From a virus: a stretch of DNA of 64,000 nt. The stretch's first letter is position 1. Every line of letters starts with the position of its first letter. The notes beneath the pieces are model-generated. The model worked only from the letters and a program-made list of their open reading frames with translations. It did no database searches and was not told the origin of the DNA. Positions 50,227-58,639 of this stretch are shown in pieces. The translations under genes were made by a program, and so were the position numbers. The stretch spans positions 1 through 64,000 of the IMG/VR virus record IMGVR_UViG_3300045131_002362; one strand, given 5' to 3'.

Positions 50227-50519
50227 GTCTCTACCTCCTTCGTCGCGGCCAGGCGTTCCCGACCCCGTGTCTCCAGAAAGGCGAGCACGCTCTCGTTGTT
50301 GCCCGCGCTCGTGTCGCAGACGGTCTCCATCTTGAGCATGAGCATCGCGTCTGTTGCGCTGATCGCCACAGAGGTTCCGCTTTTGCAGATTCTGCGCGCC
50401 TCGTCCTCGTTGTAAAAACCGGCCTTCTTGAAGTCGCGGGTGTAACCGGTGCTGTCCGGACGCCACCACATCACATCGCCCTGCGTGCGCTTCTTGGACC
50501 AGATAAGATACTGCTGCAT
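50223..50519 (-). CDS. Phage protein with YLIWSK N-terminus, 98 residues
   Basis: Begins MQQYLIWSKKR behind AGGAGAGAAT. WWRPDSTGYTRDFKKAGFYNEDEARRIC matches a small phage family in which a Trp-Trp strand is followed by GYT and EA-RIC. Function unknown. Confidence 0.6.
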   Translation of the reverse strand: MQQYLIWSKKRTQGDVMWWRPDSTGYTRDFKKAGFYNEDEARRICKSGTSVAISATDAMLMLKMETVCDTSAGNNESVLAFLETRGRERLAATKEVET

Positions 50520-50527
50520 ATTCTCTC

Positions 50528-50785
50528 CTATTCCGGGATAAGCCAGGCTTTTGCCAGCTCCCATGTTATGACAGTGAAATCGAGTTCCGGCTCGGACACG
50601 ACGCAGAAGTCGATCCAGTCGTAGCCCATCATCACCCATTCGTGATTCAGGCTCGCACTCTTTTTAAGTCTGTACCATTCGTGATCCATTCCCTGAACAC
50701 GAATGTCAGATCCAACGAGGTGCAAGCCTTTTATCGGAAACAGCAGCCCCTTGCCGGAACTCAGCTCAAAGAACTCTCCGTACAC
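50528..50785 (-). CDS. Unknown 85-residue protein
   Basis: No ATG is available; the GTG at 50785 follows GGGAG at good distance. Beta-rich with many aromatic residues (HEWVMMGYDWIDFCVV). Follows the Gp88 gene by 16 bases. No family recognised. Confidence 0.5.
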   Translation of the reverse strand: MYGEFFELSSGKGLLFPIKGLHLVGSDIRVQGMDHEWYRLKKSASLNHEWVMMGYDWIDFCVVSEPELDFTVITWELAKAWLIPE

Positions 50786-50801
50786 AAAAGTCTCCCATCT
50801 G

Positions 50802-51431
50802 TCAGTGTCGATCGAAGTACACCGACTTGCCGGGTTTGATTTTCCAGCACAGGCCGCACGTTGAGCAGCCGCCGTCGCAATGCACGGCACTCTTCGGGAT
50901 TCGCGTGTCGATGTTGCGCGGATCTTTCATCCACGCAACAGGAAAGTGATTCTGCACGACGCCTGGCATCGCGAGCCCCGGCCACGCCGACGCGACGATG
51001 CTCATGTTCTTCGGACGAGGGATACGAAAGCCAACAAAGTTATCGAGCAGCTCGTACTTCTTTGTGAAGACGAGGTGCTTCGTGTCCGGTGTCCGAGCCG
51101 CGATATTGGCGATTTGCCACAGATAAGGCTGGTCTGGGATGTCACCCGCAACATGCCAGCGGAACATGGCCGGCTTGCGAGAGCCGACGACTTCGCATAT
51201 GCTCTCCATGTAGACCACGCGCTCGGTCATGGCAAGCTCCCAGTTGGCTTCCCAAGCGTCTCGGCAGCCCTTGCGCAGGTTGTACAGTCTTACACCGTAA
51301 CATCCGGCCTTGTAGCACGGCAAGTTCGGATCGCATGTCCTGCGCGGAGGCAGGCTCACGTTGAACACCTTGCCGAGCTTGTTGTTGCCGCGCATGATCG
51401 TAAGCTTGCCGATCTTGATAGAATGCCCCAT
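50802..51431 (-). CDS. Gp88-family protein with Cys clusters
   Basis: A 209-residue protein matching the phage Gene product 88 family: LTIMRGNNKLGKVFNVSLPP at the start, then CDPNLPCYKAGCYG, MFRWHVAGDIPD, and HLVFTKKYELLDNF. The C-terminus CDGGCSTCGLCW resembles an iron-sulphur ligand set. The family function is not established. It follows the PAPS-reductase-like gene by 11 bases, so they probably act together. The long frame upstream of 51431 is a shadow. Confidence 0.75.
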   Translation of the reverse strand: MGHSIKIGKLTIMRGNNKLGKVFNVSLPPRRTCDPNLPCYKAGCYGVRLYNLRKGCRDAWEANWELAMTERVVYMESICEVVGSRKPAMFRWHVAGDIPDQPYLWQIANIAARTPDTKHLVFTKKYELLDNFVGFRIPRPKNMSIVASAWPGLAMPGVVQNHFPVAWMKDPRNIDTRIPKSAVHCDGGCSTCGLCWKIKPGKSVYFDRH

Positions 51432-51442
51432 AGCGTCTCCTT

Positions 51443-52369
51443 TTACAGCGTTTCCACAACTGCCGCGTGTCTGTGATTTTCGATCATCTGCTTCAGACTC
51501 AGCTCCCGGTGCGGAGGCTTGAACGTGAACCCGTTTGTGAACTTCTGGCATTTCGGATTTAGCGGCATGTCGTCCGTCGGCATCACGTACGGAAGATCCT
51601 GCTTCAGAATAAACTCCGTGATGCTTCCGGGCCTGCCGTCGCTCTTTCGCGGCTTGCGCCAAAGGCCGTGTACCTCGCGGTTGAACGGCTCGCCGGTACA
51701 CTCGACACGCATGATCATGCCGCGCTCCTCCGGCGTCAGCTCGTGAAGCACCTCTTCCGGTTTCTGGTTCGGGCAGAACACGCAGGACGATTTCGGCGGC
51801 ACCGGCAGCCCGGCCTCGCGGATCATCTCCTTGCAGATCTCCCGTGTCCAGCCCCAGTCCATGAGCGGGTGCATGTAGTCGAACTTCTTGTCCGGCGCCG
51901 TGTGCGCCTTGTCTGATGCGCGGTTGCGGCGGTAGTCCTCCGTCGCGTCGAAGCCGATCAGCTTCGCGATCTTGCGGCCGGCCGCCCACTCTGATTTGCA
52001 CGCCGGATCTCTGTCCGTCCATTTGTTCTGCGGCACGATCTTCCATTTGATCGTACACGACGCGCGGCCGAACGTAGCGCCGGGCAGCGTGGCGTTCATC
52101 ACCATGTTGCCCTCGATCGTCGTGTACGGGCTCTTCGGAGCCGGATTGCGCACTACGGTCACGGGCGGGAAGCCAACTCTGGCGAGCCACTCCTGGATCA
52201 CCGGAAGATAGGCGTACGTCGCCGCCTTCTCGCTGCCCACGTCCGCCCATAGGATGAACGCGGGGCGCAGCCGCATCGCTTCCAGGCCCACCAGCATGGC
52301 CGTGCTGTCGACGCCGAGCCCGTAGGCCACTCCGACAAGGCCGTTATCGAATCGCTCTTTGAGATTCAT
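51443..52369 (-). CDS. PAPS reductase-like PP-loop protein
   Basis: A 308-residue adenine nucleotide alpha-hydrolase. YGLGVDSTA (16-24) is the PP-loop (SGGxDS-like). LWADVGSEKAATYAYL fits the second conserved strand, and SSCVFCPNQ adds a CxxC. Phage members of the PAPS reductase/DndC-like group are linked to sulphur or adenylate chemistry on nucleic acids, but the substrate is unknown. Paired with Gp88. Confidence 0.75.
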   Translation of the reverse strand: MNLKERFDNGLVGVAYGLGVDSTAMLVGLEAMRLRPAFILWADVGSEKAATYAYLPVIQEWLARVGFPPVTVVRNPAPKSPYTTIEGNMVMNATLPGATFGRASCTIKWKIVPQNKWTDRDPACKSEWAAGRKIAKLIGFDATEDYRRNRASDKAHTAPDKKFDYMHPLMDWGWTREICKEMIREAGLPVPPKSSCVFCPNQKPEEVLHELTPEERGMIMRVECTGEPFNREVHGLWRKPRKSDGRPGSITEFILKQDLPYVMPTDDMPLNPKCQKFTNGFTFKPPHRELSLKQMIENHRHAAVVETL

Positions 52370-52372
52370 GAT

Positions 52373-52744
52373 TTACCTTTTCTTCTTCTTTTCAGGCGCG
52401 ACCTGGTAGCCGACGTGATCGAAGGCACATTTGCAGTTAGGACAGGTCGGGCAAAATTTCCACGTAATCTCGGTCGTGATGCGCTCCAAACATTGGTAGC
52501 AGCGCCACACGTTCCGCAATCGACCCACAACCGGCTTCCAACGGCCACCTGCGTTTTGGTACATCTCAGCCATGCAGTTTTCGTAGCGCAGTGTGTGGCG
52601 GTCAATCAGCATGGCACGGACAAACTGCGCTTTCGGATGAGCCAACGCCGCCGCAGCCTCAGCCTCTTCTTTGCTGTTGGCCTTCGCGATGTAGTGCCAG
52701 TATCTACCCGACTTGCTTCTTCCTTTGATTCTGTAGGTGCTCAT
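52373..52744 (-). CDS. Zinc-ribbon protein, 123 residues
   Basis: Begins MSTYRIKGRS behind GAGG. CYQC near residue 80 and CPTCPNC near 98 form a zinc ribbon. The N-terminus looks like a small alpha/beta domain (YWHYIAKANSKEEAEAAA). Function unknown. Confidence 0.55.
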   Translation of the reverse strand: MSTYRIKGRSKSGRYWHYIAKANSKEEAEAAAALAHPKAQFVRAMLIDRHTLRYENCMAEMYQNAGGRWKPVVGRLRNVWRCYQCLERITTEITWKFCPTCPNCKCAFDHVGYQVAPEKKKKR

Positions 52745-52988
52745 TCTTGACCTCCACACATTCCATGCTGAAACTACAATTACACCGTTCACACTGCGGC
52801 ACGCCGTAGACGTGCGTCTCGACAGGCTGCGTCATGCGCAAGCCGCACCCGAAGCAGTGCCACACTGCGCGGGTCGAACACGGCTCCAGCCGCGTCCACT
52901 GCGGACCAGCCGCGTCGCCGTTTGCATAGAGGGTGGCGGCCGGGTTTCGCAGCATCGTGTTACGGATCAGTTGTTGCTCTGTGTTCAT
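52704..52988 (-). CDS. Zinc-ribbon protein, 94 residues
   Basis: Begins MNTEQQLIRN. CFGCG and CERC about 20 residues apart form the ribbon. Overlaps the next gene by 41 bases and the previous by ATGA. Function unknown. Confidence 0.55.
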   Translation of the reverse strand: MNTEQQLIRNTMLRNPAATLYANGDAAGPQWTRLEPCSTRAVWHCFGCGLRMTQPVETHVYGVPQCERCNCSFSMECVEVKNEHLQNQRKKQVG

Positions 52989-53272
52989 GCCCGCACCCCT
53001 TTTCCGTCGTGTCCGGGAAGACGGACGTAAACGTCGCCCTGCCGCTCGTAGCCGACCTGCTCTGAGTTTGGACCTGTCGTTCCGGAGAGCGCGTCGAAGG
53101 TCTCGGCGAGGATGGGATAGCCAGCGAGCGCCGCCGCCCACATCTCCACGCTCTGCCACTGCGCCGACAGGATCTGCGTGTCCACCGTGTCCGGCAGCCC
53201 CTCCAGAGCGATGCGCCGCTTGTGGTACTCGTCGACTGTCTGCATCTCCGGCATCTTCGTCTTGTCGCTCAC
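52985..53272 (-). CDS. Unknown 95-residue protein
   Basis: Starts at GTG 53272 in a GTGA overlap, with GGAGG upstream. Helical middle (ILSAQWQSVEMWAAALAGYP). No family recognised. Confidence 0.5.
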   Translation of the reverse strand: MSDKTKMPEMQTVDEYHKRRIALEGLPDTVDTQILSAQWQSVEMWAAALAGYPILAETFDALSGTTGPNSEQVGYERQGDVYVRLPGHDGKGVRA

Positions 53273-53547
53273 GACCCGCCTCCCTTCCGCTTCTGGCGCC
53301 ACAGGATCGTGAGCGCCTCCGTCTTGATCGTCTCGGCCAGGTTGGCGAGCGCCTCGCGGACAACGCTGGCCGGCACGACAGTCGCGCAGCCACCGAGCGT
53401 GACGCCCTCGGTCTTCATGAGGCCGTCCAGCGGCTTGTCCCAGCCCTCTGCCTTGCGCTTGGCCCAGCGGTACGCTGCATGCGCGTCAGTGCATGTCCGG
53501 CAGCGGCAGCCACCGCAGTAACCGGCCCTTCCGTGTTTCTTCGTCAT
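53269..53547 (-). CDS. GCRC-motif phage protein, 92 residues
   Basis: YCGGCRCRTCTDAHAAYRWAKR is a Cys/His cluster followed by a basic helix, a pattern seen in many small actinophage and other phage proteins. Probably a metal-stabilised nucleic-acid-binding protein (inference). Starts at 53547. Confidence 0.6.
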   Translation of the reverse strand: MTKKHGRAGYCGGCRCRTCTDAHAAYRWAKRKAEGWDKPLDGLMKTEGVTLGGCATVVPASVVREALANLAETIKTEALTILWRQKRKGGGS

Positions 53548-54074
53548 TCCGTCACAACTCCTTCCCCGTCCTTAACAGTGATCTCCATGATGTACTTGCC
53601 GCCGCGCTTGCGTCTCTTCATTCTGCCCTCGCAGAACGCTGCAAAAAGCCTGTCGCGCTCGCTCGCCTCTGCCGCCCGCGCCGTCTTGTACGCCGTCTCC
53701 CAAAGGTTGTGGGCGTAGTCCCAGCGGTCGGCCTCGGGTGTGATACCGGCGATGAGACGCAGCAGCCCTGTCTCGTGACGGCGCTCCTTGTCCACATCCA
53801 CCATCCAGCCCTCGCCGCCGCCGTTCCACCAGCGCAGGGCGATCTGTTTGTCCCAGCCCTCGCCCTTCTCGAAGATGTCGTACCGGTAGCTGTCGCCGCT
53901 CCACAGCCCTACAGCGCTCTGGCGGGCCTCGCCGAACCGGCACGGGCAGATTTGCCGCCAGTCGGCAGTCATAATGTCGAACTGCGTCAGCCTGTTGTCA
54001 TAGGCCGGCGTCAGAAACCTTCCGCGCTCGACCGGCTTCATCGGCGGAATATCCGTCTGTGTCCAATGGCTCAT
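53544..54074 (-). CDS. Unknown 176-residue protein
   Basis: Begins MSHWTQTDIPPM behind GAGGAAAC. CPCRFGE and many Trp/Gly in the middle (LRWWNGGGEGWMV), basic C-terminus. No family recognised. Confidence 0.5.
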   Translation of the reverse strand: MSHWTQTDIPPMKPVERGRFLTPAYDNRLTQFDIMTADWRQICPCRFGEARQSAVGLWSGDSYRYDIFEKGEGWDKQIALRWWNGGGEGWMVDVDKERRHETGLLRLIAGITPEADRWDYAHNLWETAYKTARAAEASERDRLFAAFCEGRMKRRKRGGKYIMEITVKDGEGVVTE

Positions 54075-54430
54075 GTTTCCTCCTTCACGCATTCCTCACC
54101 GGCTGCGACGAGCTGGTCCTGCTCGGCACGCATCGCCAACCACTTCGCCTTGTAAGCCGCGACCGTCAGCCGCACGACCTGCTTCGGGTCCGGCGAACAG
54201 AATGTCTTGTCCGGCGCGAGCGATGCAGCCATCCCGCACTCGCCGATCATGCAGAACCACGTCCCGTCTCGGCGCGAGGAGGGATACACATGGATCAGCC
54301 CCTTCCAATGCGCCTCGAAATGCCAGCCCATGTTCTGCCACACACGCGACTGCCAGCCCTCGCCGAGCCACACGCACAGGCGCTCGGCCTTCGCAGTCAC
54401 GCGGTCTTTCTCGTCATAGATCTTCTGCAT
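54071..54430 (-). CDS. Unknown 119-residue protein
   Basis: Beta-rich with Trp (GWQSRVWQNMGWHFEAHW) and three Cys. Coupled to the next gene by ATGA. No family recognised. Confidence 0.5.
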   Translation of the reverse strand: MQKIYDEKDRVTAKAERLCVWLGEGWQSRVWQNMGWHFEAHWKGLIHVYPSSRRDGTWFCMIGECGMAASLAPDKTFCSPDPKQVVRLTVAAYKAKWLAMRAEQDQLVAAGEECVKEET

Positions 54431-54436
54431 AGCCGT

Positions 54437-54913
54437 CTACCTTTCGGCGCGCCAGTCGCGCCTGGCCGTCGCCATGATTTTCGCTCCCGGTATATCCTGC
54501 CTGTCGCAGAAGTGCAGCAGGTCGGCCATGAGGTCGCGCACCGCGTCCTCGTCGATCGTGCGGGACTCGCCAGTCGAGATAAGGAATCTGTCGAGTGCTT
54601 TCTCGGCGTGCTTCGCCCGATCGCCGTTCGTCGGCGAATCGGGATCGTCATCGTCACGCTTGTCCGCCTTGAAGCGCGTCTTCTTCTGCTTGTGCTGCTT
54701 ATCAAAAACGAACTGGTCGTCCCGCTCGTGCCCACCCAGGACCAGCACCGTGCGGACGTAACCGACGAACACCTCGCTGTCCATCAGCATCTGCGCCGCG
54801 CGCTGCTTCGCCTCCTTCAGCGTGTCGACATCCCGCGACACCTCGTAGCCGCGAGTCCCAACCGCGTCCATGTCCAGATAGCCCTCGACCCTGTACTTGC
54901 TGTGCTCTTTCAT
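54437..54913 (-). CDS. DLMADLLH-motif protein, 158 residues
   Basis: The C-terminal 70 residues (NGDRAKHAEKALD to DWRAER, with RDLMADLLHFCDRQDIPG) match the protein at 47833-48075. The N-terminal 80 residues, including a strand-helix domain (KYRVEGYLDMDAVGTRGYEV), are extra. A phage-specific paralogous pair of unknown role. Confidence 0.6.
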   Translation of the reverse strand: MKEHSKYRVEGYLDMDAVGTRGYEVSRDVDTLKEAKQRAAQMLMDSEVFVGYVRTVLVLGGHERDDQFVFDKQHKQKKTRFKADKRDDDDPDSPTNGDRAKHAEKALDRFLISTGESRTIDEDAVRDLMADLLHFCDRQDIPGAKIMATARRDWRAER

Positions 54914-55113
54914 GTCGTCTCCTCGCCCGCAGGCTCAGACCACGTTCTCACGGGGAAGATCCTGCGCTCGCCACCGAAACCCTCGCGCTCCAGCAGGCGG
55001 CACACGCAGTCCGCCTGCTCCTTCGTGTAGTGCCCGTCCTCGGTCACGTTCGGCCGCTGGCCGTTGCTCACGAGCCCTTCCGGCCATTCAGCACAAGATG
55101 TCCACGGCTTCAT
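54910..55113 (-). CDS. Unknown 67-residue protein
   Basis: ATG 55113 overlaps the previous stop (TGATG); GGAGG is upstream. Contains DCVCRLLEREGFGGERR. No family recognised. Confidence 0.45.
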   Translation of the reverse strand: MKPWTSCAEWPEGLVSNGQRPNVTEDGHYTKEQADCVCRLLEREGFGGERRIFPVRTWSEPAGEETT

Positions 55114-55370
55114 CACGCCTCCTTTTTGATCGATTGCAGACTCATCGTGAAGGCGGCGCGGGCATGTGGCTCGTGCCGCAGGGCGGCCTGATACGCGAAG
55201 TACACCGCTTCGTCGTCGCTGTCGAAGATGTCTGACTCGTCCAGCCGCAGGATCTCGCAGCGCGTCCCGTCCGTCGTGAACAGCGACCAGCCCTCGCTCT
55301 TCGCTTTCTTGTCGAAAGAGTCGGACCAGCGCAGATCCGGATCGCGTTTCTTCTTGCCGTGCTCCTTCAT
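55113..55370 (-). CDS. Unknown 85-residue protein
   Basis: Begins MKEHGKKKRDPDLRW. Alpha/beta with acidic middle (DESDIFDSDDEAVYFAY). TGATG overlaps at both ends. No family recognised. Confidence 0.5.
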   Translation of the reverse strand: MKEHGKKKRDPDLRWSDSFDKKAKSEGWSLFTTDGTRCEILRLDESDIFDSDDEAVYFAYQAALRHEPHARAAFTMSLQSIKKEA

Positions 55371-55696
55371 CAGTACGCCCTCCCTACGCTGTACGAGAAC
55401 CCGTGTCTCGGATAACGATTGTTCTGCCACATGAACTTGCCGCCGTGCAGGCGGAAGCACCAGTCGCCGGCCGAGGATGTCCAGTCCTCCACTTCCAGCT
55501 TGCTGTAGCCCAGCCGACGCGCCACGGCCCTGTACGAGCCGCTGCCGGCGTTAGGAGCCTCGACGACTTCGCCCTCGCGCACCAAGCGCCGGGCCTGCGT
55601 GTCGCTGATCTTCTCACCTCGCCCGTCGTAGAACTGCCCGCCGTCGGCGACCCGCTCGCGGATTCCCGTCGCCATCTCAGCAATTATGTCTGCCAT
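55370..55696 (-). CDS. Unknown 108-residue protein
   Basis: Begins MADIIAEMATG behind AGGAGCGG. Contains DTQARRLVREGEVVEAP, a short helix-turn pattern seen in small phage proteins. No function assigned. Confidence 0.5.
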   Translation of the reverse strand: MADIIAEMATGIRERVADGGQFYDGRGEKISDTQARRLVREGEVVEAPNAGSGSYRAVARRLGYSKLEVEDWTSSAGDWCFRLHGGKFMWQNNRYPRHGFSYSVGRAY

Positions 55697-55857
55697 ACCC
55701 GCTCCTCAGTTTTCTCGCACTCTTTCGCCAGATGCCGCTTCGACAGCCAGGGCATGCGCTCGGCCGCCGCAGCGACACACTCTTTCTTTGTCACGGCGCG
55801 CACCTCTCCGCACTGACCGCCCCACCGTGTGTTGAGTCGAATCAACCAGACGGCCAT
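55684..55857 (-). CDS. Unknown 57-residue protein
   Basis: Begins MAVWLIRLNTRWGGQCGE; ATG overlaps the upstream TGA. Basic helix at the C-terminus. No family recognised. Confidence 0.45.
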   Translation of the reverse strand: MAVWLIRLNTRWGGQCGEVRAVTKKECVAAAAERMPWLSKRHLAKECEKTEERVWQT

Positions 55858-56066
55858 CAGCCTCCTCCCCACAGCGCGAAGCCATCGGGTTTCGAGATCG
55901 CCTGCGGCTTTTGCGCCAATTCGCTCTTCATGCTAAGCATGTCGTACTTTGTAAGGATGATCTTTCGTGCCTCATGCACCGTGTGCGCCATAGCGAACAT
56001 GATGCCCGGCGTGTAATCCCTCAGCACGTTTTCCCAAACGTACAGCTTCAGTTTCCTTTCCGCCAT
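55857..56066 (-). CDS. Unknown 69-residue protein
   Basis: Begins MAERKLKLYVWENVLRDYTPG; resembles small phage proteins in which a strand YVWE is followed by a helix HTVHEARKIIL. Function unknown. Confidence 0.5.
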   Translation of the reverse strand: MAERKLKLYVWENVLRDYTPGIMFAMAHTVHEARKIILTKYDMLSMKSELAQKPQAISKPDGFALWGGG

Positions 56067-56067
56067 A

Positions 56068-56568
56068 TCACACCTCCTCGTTGTAGATCTTCTCCAGCTC
56101 GTCACCGTAACGCTTGCGCAGCGCCGCTCCGGTCTCTGCGCTGTACACAACAGCCATGGCCTTGTACTCGCCCGGCTTCTGCCCCTTCAGCCGGTAGCAG
56201 GTGCTCTTCTTGCACCTGCGGCGCATGACGAGGGTGAACTCGTGATTGTCGATCAGCTCGGCGACGAACATGTCCGGAGTGAGCCTATGCTCCTCACCGA
56301 GGATCGTCATGGTGCGGCCCAGGATGTGACCGCGCAGCGCCGCCTCACCGGGGAACACACTTGCGAGTCGCTGCGCCTCGTGCGGATAATCGCTAACGTC
56401 GATCGTCTCGCGCCCGCTCTTGTCGTACCAGTCGAAGCGATGGCAGTCGCCGTCGGCGTTGTTGAGGACGAACGCGACGGGCACTCCGTCGCGCACCAGC
56501 TCCGCGTTGAAGCCGTGGCCCTCCCGACCCATGAACTTTTTGACTTTGCGCACAGTGTATCCGCTCAT
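56068..56568 (-). CDS. Unknown 166-residue protein
   Basis: Begins MSGYTVRKVKKFMGREGHGFNAEL, which looks like a substrate- or DNA-binding beta domain, and has a basic Cys segment (MRRRCKKSTCYRLKG). No family recognised. Confidence 0.5.
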   Translation of the reverse strand: MSGYTVRKVKKFMGREGHGFNAELVRDGVPVAFVLNNADGDCHRFDWYDKSGRETIDVSDYPHEAQRLASVFPGEAALRGHILGRTMTILGEEHRLTPDMFVAELIDNHEFTLVMRRRCKKSTCYRLKGQKPGEYKAMAVVYSAETGAALRKRYGDELEKIYNEEV

Positions 56569-56569
56569 C

Positions 56570-56932
56570 TCACACCTCCTTCATGATTCTGTCGAAGCAG
56601 GCCGCGAGCCCGCACTCGGTCTTCGTGCCCCATGCCGTTTCCCGGCGATCTTTGTGTTCATGGTCATGCTTGAGACTGCACCACACCAGCTCGACCATCT
56701 TTAGTGCTGCGGCGCTATGCTCGTTCAGGGCGCACTTAGGGCAGAACGAGGGTTTGTCCGGTTTCGCAGCGTCAACGAACGCTTGCATCCAAGGCGCGTC
56801 CACATCGAACTTTTCGCCGTTGTCGAACTCGGCGAACAGGCCGCCGGCATCGGGCCTCGCATAGACCGTAACCTTCGCGCCGTACAGCCGGCTGTTGATG
56901 CCGCGATAATATCCCGTCTTCATGACTGTCAT
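56570..56932 (-). CDS. Unknown 120-residue protein with CPKC
   Basis: AAAGGAGAACGG precedes ATG 56932. N-terminal beta domain (RLYGAKVTVYARPD), CPKC near residue 64 and two further Cys. No family recognised. Confidence 0.5.
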   Translation of the reverse strand: MTVMKTGYYRGINSRLYGAKVTVYARPDAGGLFAEFDNGEKFDVDAPWMQAFVDAAKPDKPSFCPKCALNEHSAAALKMVELVWCSLKHDHEHKDRRETAWGTKTECGLAACFDRIMKEV

Positions 56933-56944
56933 GGCCGTTCTCCT

Positions 56945-57382
56945 TTAAGCCGGAACCGCGAAGTAGCGGTCGCGGTATTCCTTGATTGCTTCCGGAATAA
57001 TGCCGATGTCGATCTTGCCCGACTCGTTGACCTCCAGCATGTTCGCCAGCTCCTCGAAGCGGCGATGTCCCGCCCACGTCTGGATCACGTCCTGAAGATC
57101 CGAAAGCGCGTCATCGCACTCGTCGAAGAATCCGACTCCGTGCCCGCTCAGGCTGAAGTAGCAGTTTCCGCCGAACGAGCGCTCCAGACGGTCAAACGAC
57201 GCCATGTCGAAGCCCGTCTTCTCCAGATGCGCCCGGAAGCCGGCGCAGAACGCCTCGGCTCCGGTGATCATCTCCGGTGCGAACTGGTGAATCGTCATGC
57301 CCTCGAACGGGCGCGTTTCGCCGCCGGGATCATCCGCGACCCACAGCAGCGTCTCCAGAAAGTTCTCTGTGTCCTTATTCAT
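56945..57382 (-). CDS. Unknown 145-residue protein
   Basis: Begins MNKDTENFLETLLWVADD. Helical segments and FGGNCYFSLSGHGVGFFDE in the middle, a pattern I have seen in phage hypothetical proteins. Function unknown. Confidence 0.5.
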   Translation of the reverse strand: MNKDTENFLETLLWVADDPGGETRPFEGMTIHQFAPEMITGAEAFCAGFRAHLEKTGFDMASFDRLERSFGGNCYFSLSGHGVGFFDECDDALSDLQDVIQTWAGHRRFEELANMLEVNESGKIDIGIIPEAIKEYRDRYFAVPA

Positions 57383-57390
57383 GCTTCCTC

Positions 57391-57627
57391 CTACAGTTTG
57401 CTGTCGATGCTGTCCAGATCGCCGTTACAGATCGCCTCGATCAGCGGAATGACCCAGCTTTTCGTGTAGCGCTCCGTCGCCACCCTTATCTTCTCGGTGT
57501 CCTCTGAACAGGGCATCGATTCGTCTCCCTTCAGAGAAAATCCGGCGTTCTTAAACAGAACAAGCTCGGTAAGCTTGCGCTTCGCCCGCGCCAGCGTCGC
57601 CGCCTCGCGCTTTCCTTGCACTCTCAT
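57391..57627 (-). CDS. Unknown 78-residue protein
   Basis: Begins MRVQGKREAATLARAKRK behind GGAGGAAGC; basic helix first, acidic end. No family recognised. Confidence 0.45.
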   Translation of the reverse strand: MRVQGKREAATLARAKRKLTELVLFKNAGFSLKGDESMPCSEDTEKIRVATERYTKSWVIPLIEAICNGDLDSIDSKL

Positions 57628-57830
57628 GCTTCCTCCGTTCCCTGCTCGATGGTTTTGCCGCAATGGGCGCACGGCTTTGGCAGCTCCGGGTGGCCCGGAT
57701 ACATGAAGCCGCGAGACATCGGCCCGCCGCCTTTGCCGAACGACGCCGTGTACGCCTTCGCGCACCTCTTATGGACGAACGCGTCGGCGAACCGCTCGAA
57801 GCACATCCGCACCGCGATGATGGTTTTCAT
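57624..57830 (-). CDS. Small Cys protein, 68 residues
   Basis: Begins MKTIIAVRMCFERFADAF; CAHCGK near the end is half a zinc site, with Cys earlier. No family recognised. Confidence 0.5.
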   Translation of the reverse strand: MKTIIAVRMCFERFADAFVHKRCAKAYTASFGKGGGPMSRGFMYPGHPELPKPCAHCGKTIEQGTEEA

Positions 57831-57839
57831 ACTTGTTCC

Positions 57840-58220
57840 TTACACATTTTTGAGGCGCTCGTGCGCCGACCGGATCATGTCGTGCGCAACGTTACAGGCG
57901 TCCAGCAGAGCAATCTTGCGACGCTCGGCCTCCGCGACGAGATCGGCGGCGATCTTCTTCGCGGCCTGAAGCGCGTCGCACGCTTGCTTGTCCATCCGTT
58001 CCGCACTCGCCTTTGCGTCGGCGATGATCTGCGTCCGGATGGCCTCCGCTTCGCGGTAGTTCTTGGCGTAGCACTCGGCGGGAACGTCATCCATGATGGC
58101 GCGCTCCAGCGCCGGCAGCTCCGCAGTCAGCCACTCGCCGCAGTAGCTCATGTTGCGGTCGCCCAGCCTTGCCACGAACTTCCGCAGCATCGCAATCTCT
58201 TCCTGCTTGCTCCAGCTCAT
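57840..58220 (-). CDS. Helical 126-residue protein
   Basis: Almost wholly helical, with a coiled coil at 55-115 (ASAERMDKQACDALQAAKKI). No family recognised. Confidence 0.5.
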   Translation of the reverse strand: MSWSKQEEIAMLRKFVARLGDRNMSYCGEWLTAELPALERAIMDDVPAECYAKNYREAEAIRTQIIADAKASAERMDKQACDALQAAKKIAADLVAEAERRKIALLDACNVAHDMIRSAHERLKNV

Positions 58221-58229
58221 ACGACCTCC

Positions 58230-58463
58230 CTAAAGGTTGTTGACGATTACGGTGTTCCGATAGTCCTTGTTGCGTTTGCCGTGCGGATGCCGGCGAAGCT
58301 CAGTTCCCCAAGCCGCGCTCTTCGCCTTACCCGAAAAGAGGCAGCGCAGCTCGTGCCCGTCCCACGACTCCGGCACCTTGCCGGCCGCGATGCTCATCAC
58401 GATATCGGCCGCGATGTTGTCCGACAGCTCGCGCACAAAGTGCATCTGGTCTTGTGTGGTCAT
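58230..58463 (-). CDS. WDGHELR-motif phage protein, 77 residues
   Basis: VPESWDGHELRCLFSGKAK matches a common small phage family (usually WDG-ELR-LL-DKF). Basic C-terminus. Function unknown. Confidence 0.6.
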   Translation of the reverse strand: MTTQDQMHFVRELSDNIAADIVMSIAAGKVPESWDGHELRCLFSGKAKSAAWGTELRRHPHGKRNKDYRNTVIVNNL

Positions 58464-58639
58464 TTGCTCACCTCGATCTCTTCAACTTTGGCCGACCACG
58501 ATTCGACCCATGCCGCCGTTGTCCCGGACAGCATACCCTCATCAGCGAGATGGTCTGCCGCTTCCAGCAGCAGCGGATGCAGATCCTGCACCAAAGCGCC
58601 GCCCGAATATTCCACATCGATCGTCAGTCGCAGTTTCAT
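58460..58639 (-). CDS. Small 59-residue protein
   Basis: ATG 58639 to TGA 58460, overlapping both neighbours by four bases (ATGA). Begins MKLRLTIDVEYSGGA and continues as a helix. The perfect coupling and reading frame make it a confident gene despite its size. Function unknown. Confidence 0.65.
   Translation of the reverse strand: MKLRLTIDVEYSGGALVQDLHPLLLEAADHLADEGMLSGTTAAWVESWSAKVEEIEVSK

Noticed and set aside
50802-52250. 482-codon frame read as one protein
   Set aside because: Only the last 209 codons (from 51431) look like protein; the upstream part is antisense-like and overlaps the PAPS reductase-like gene.
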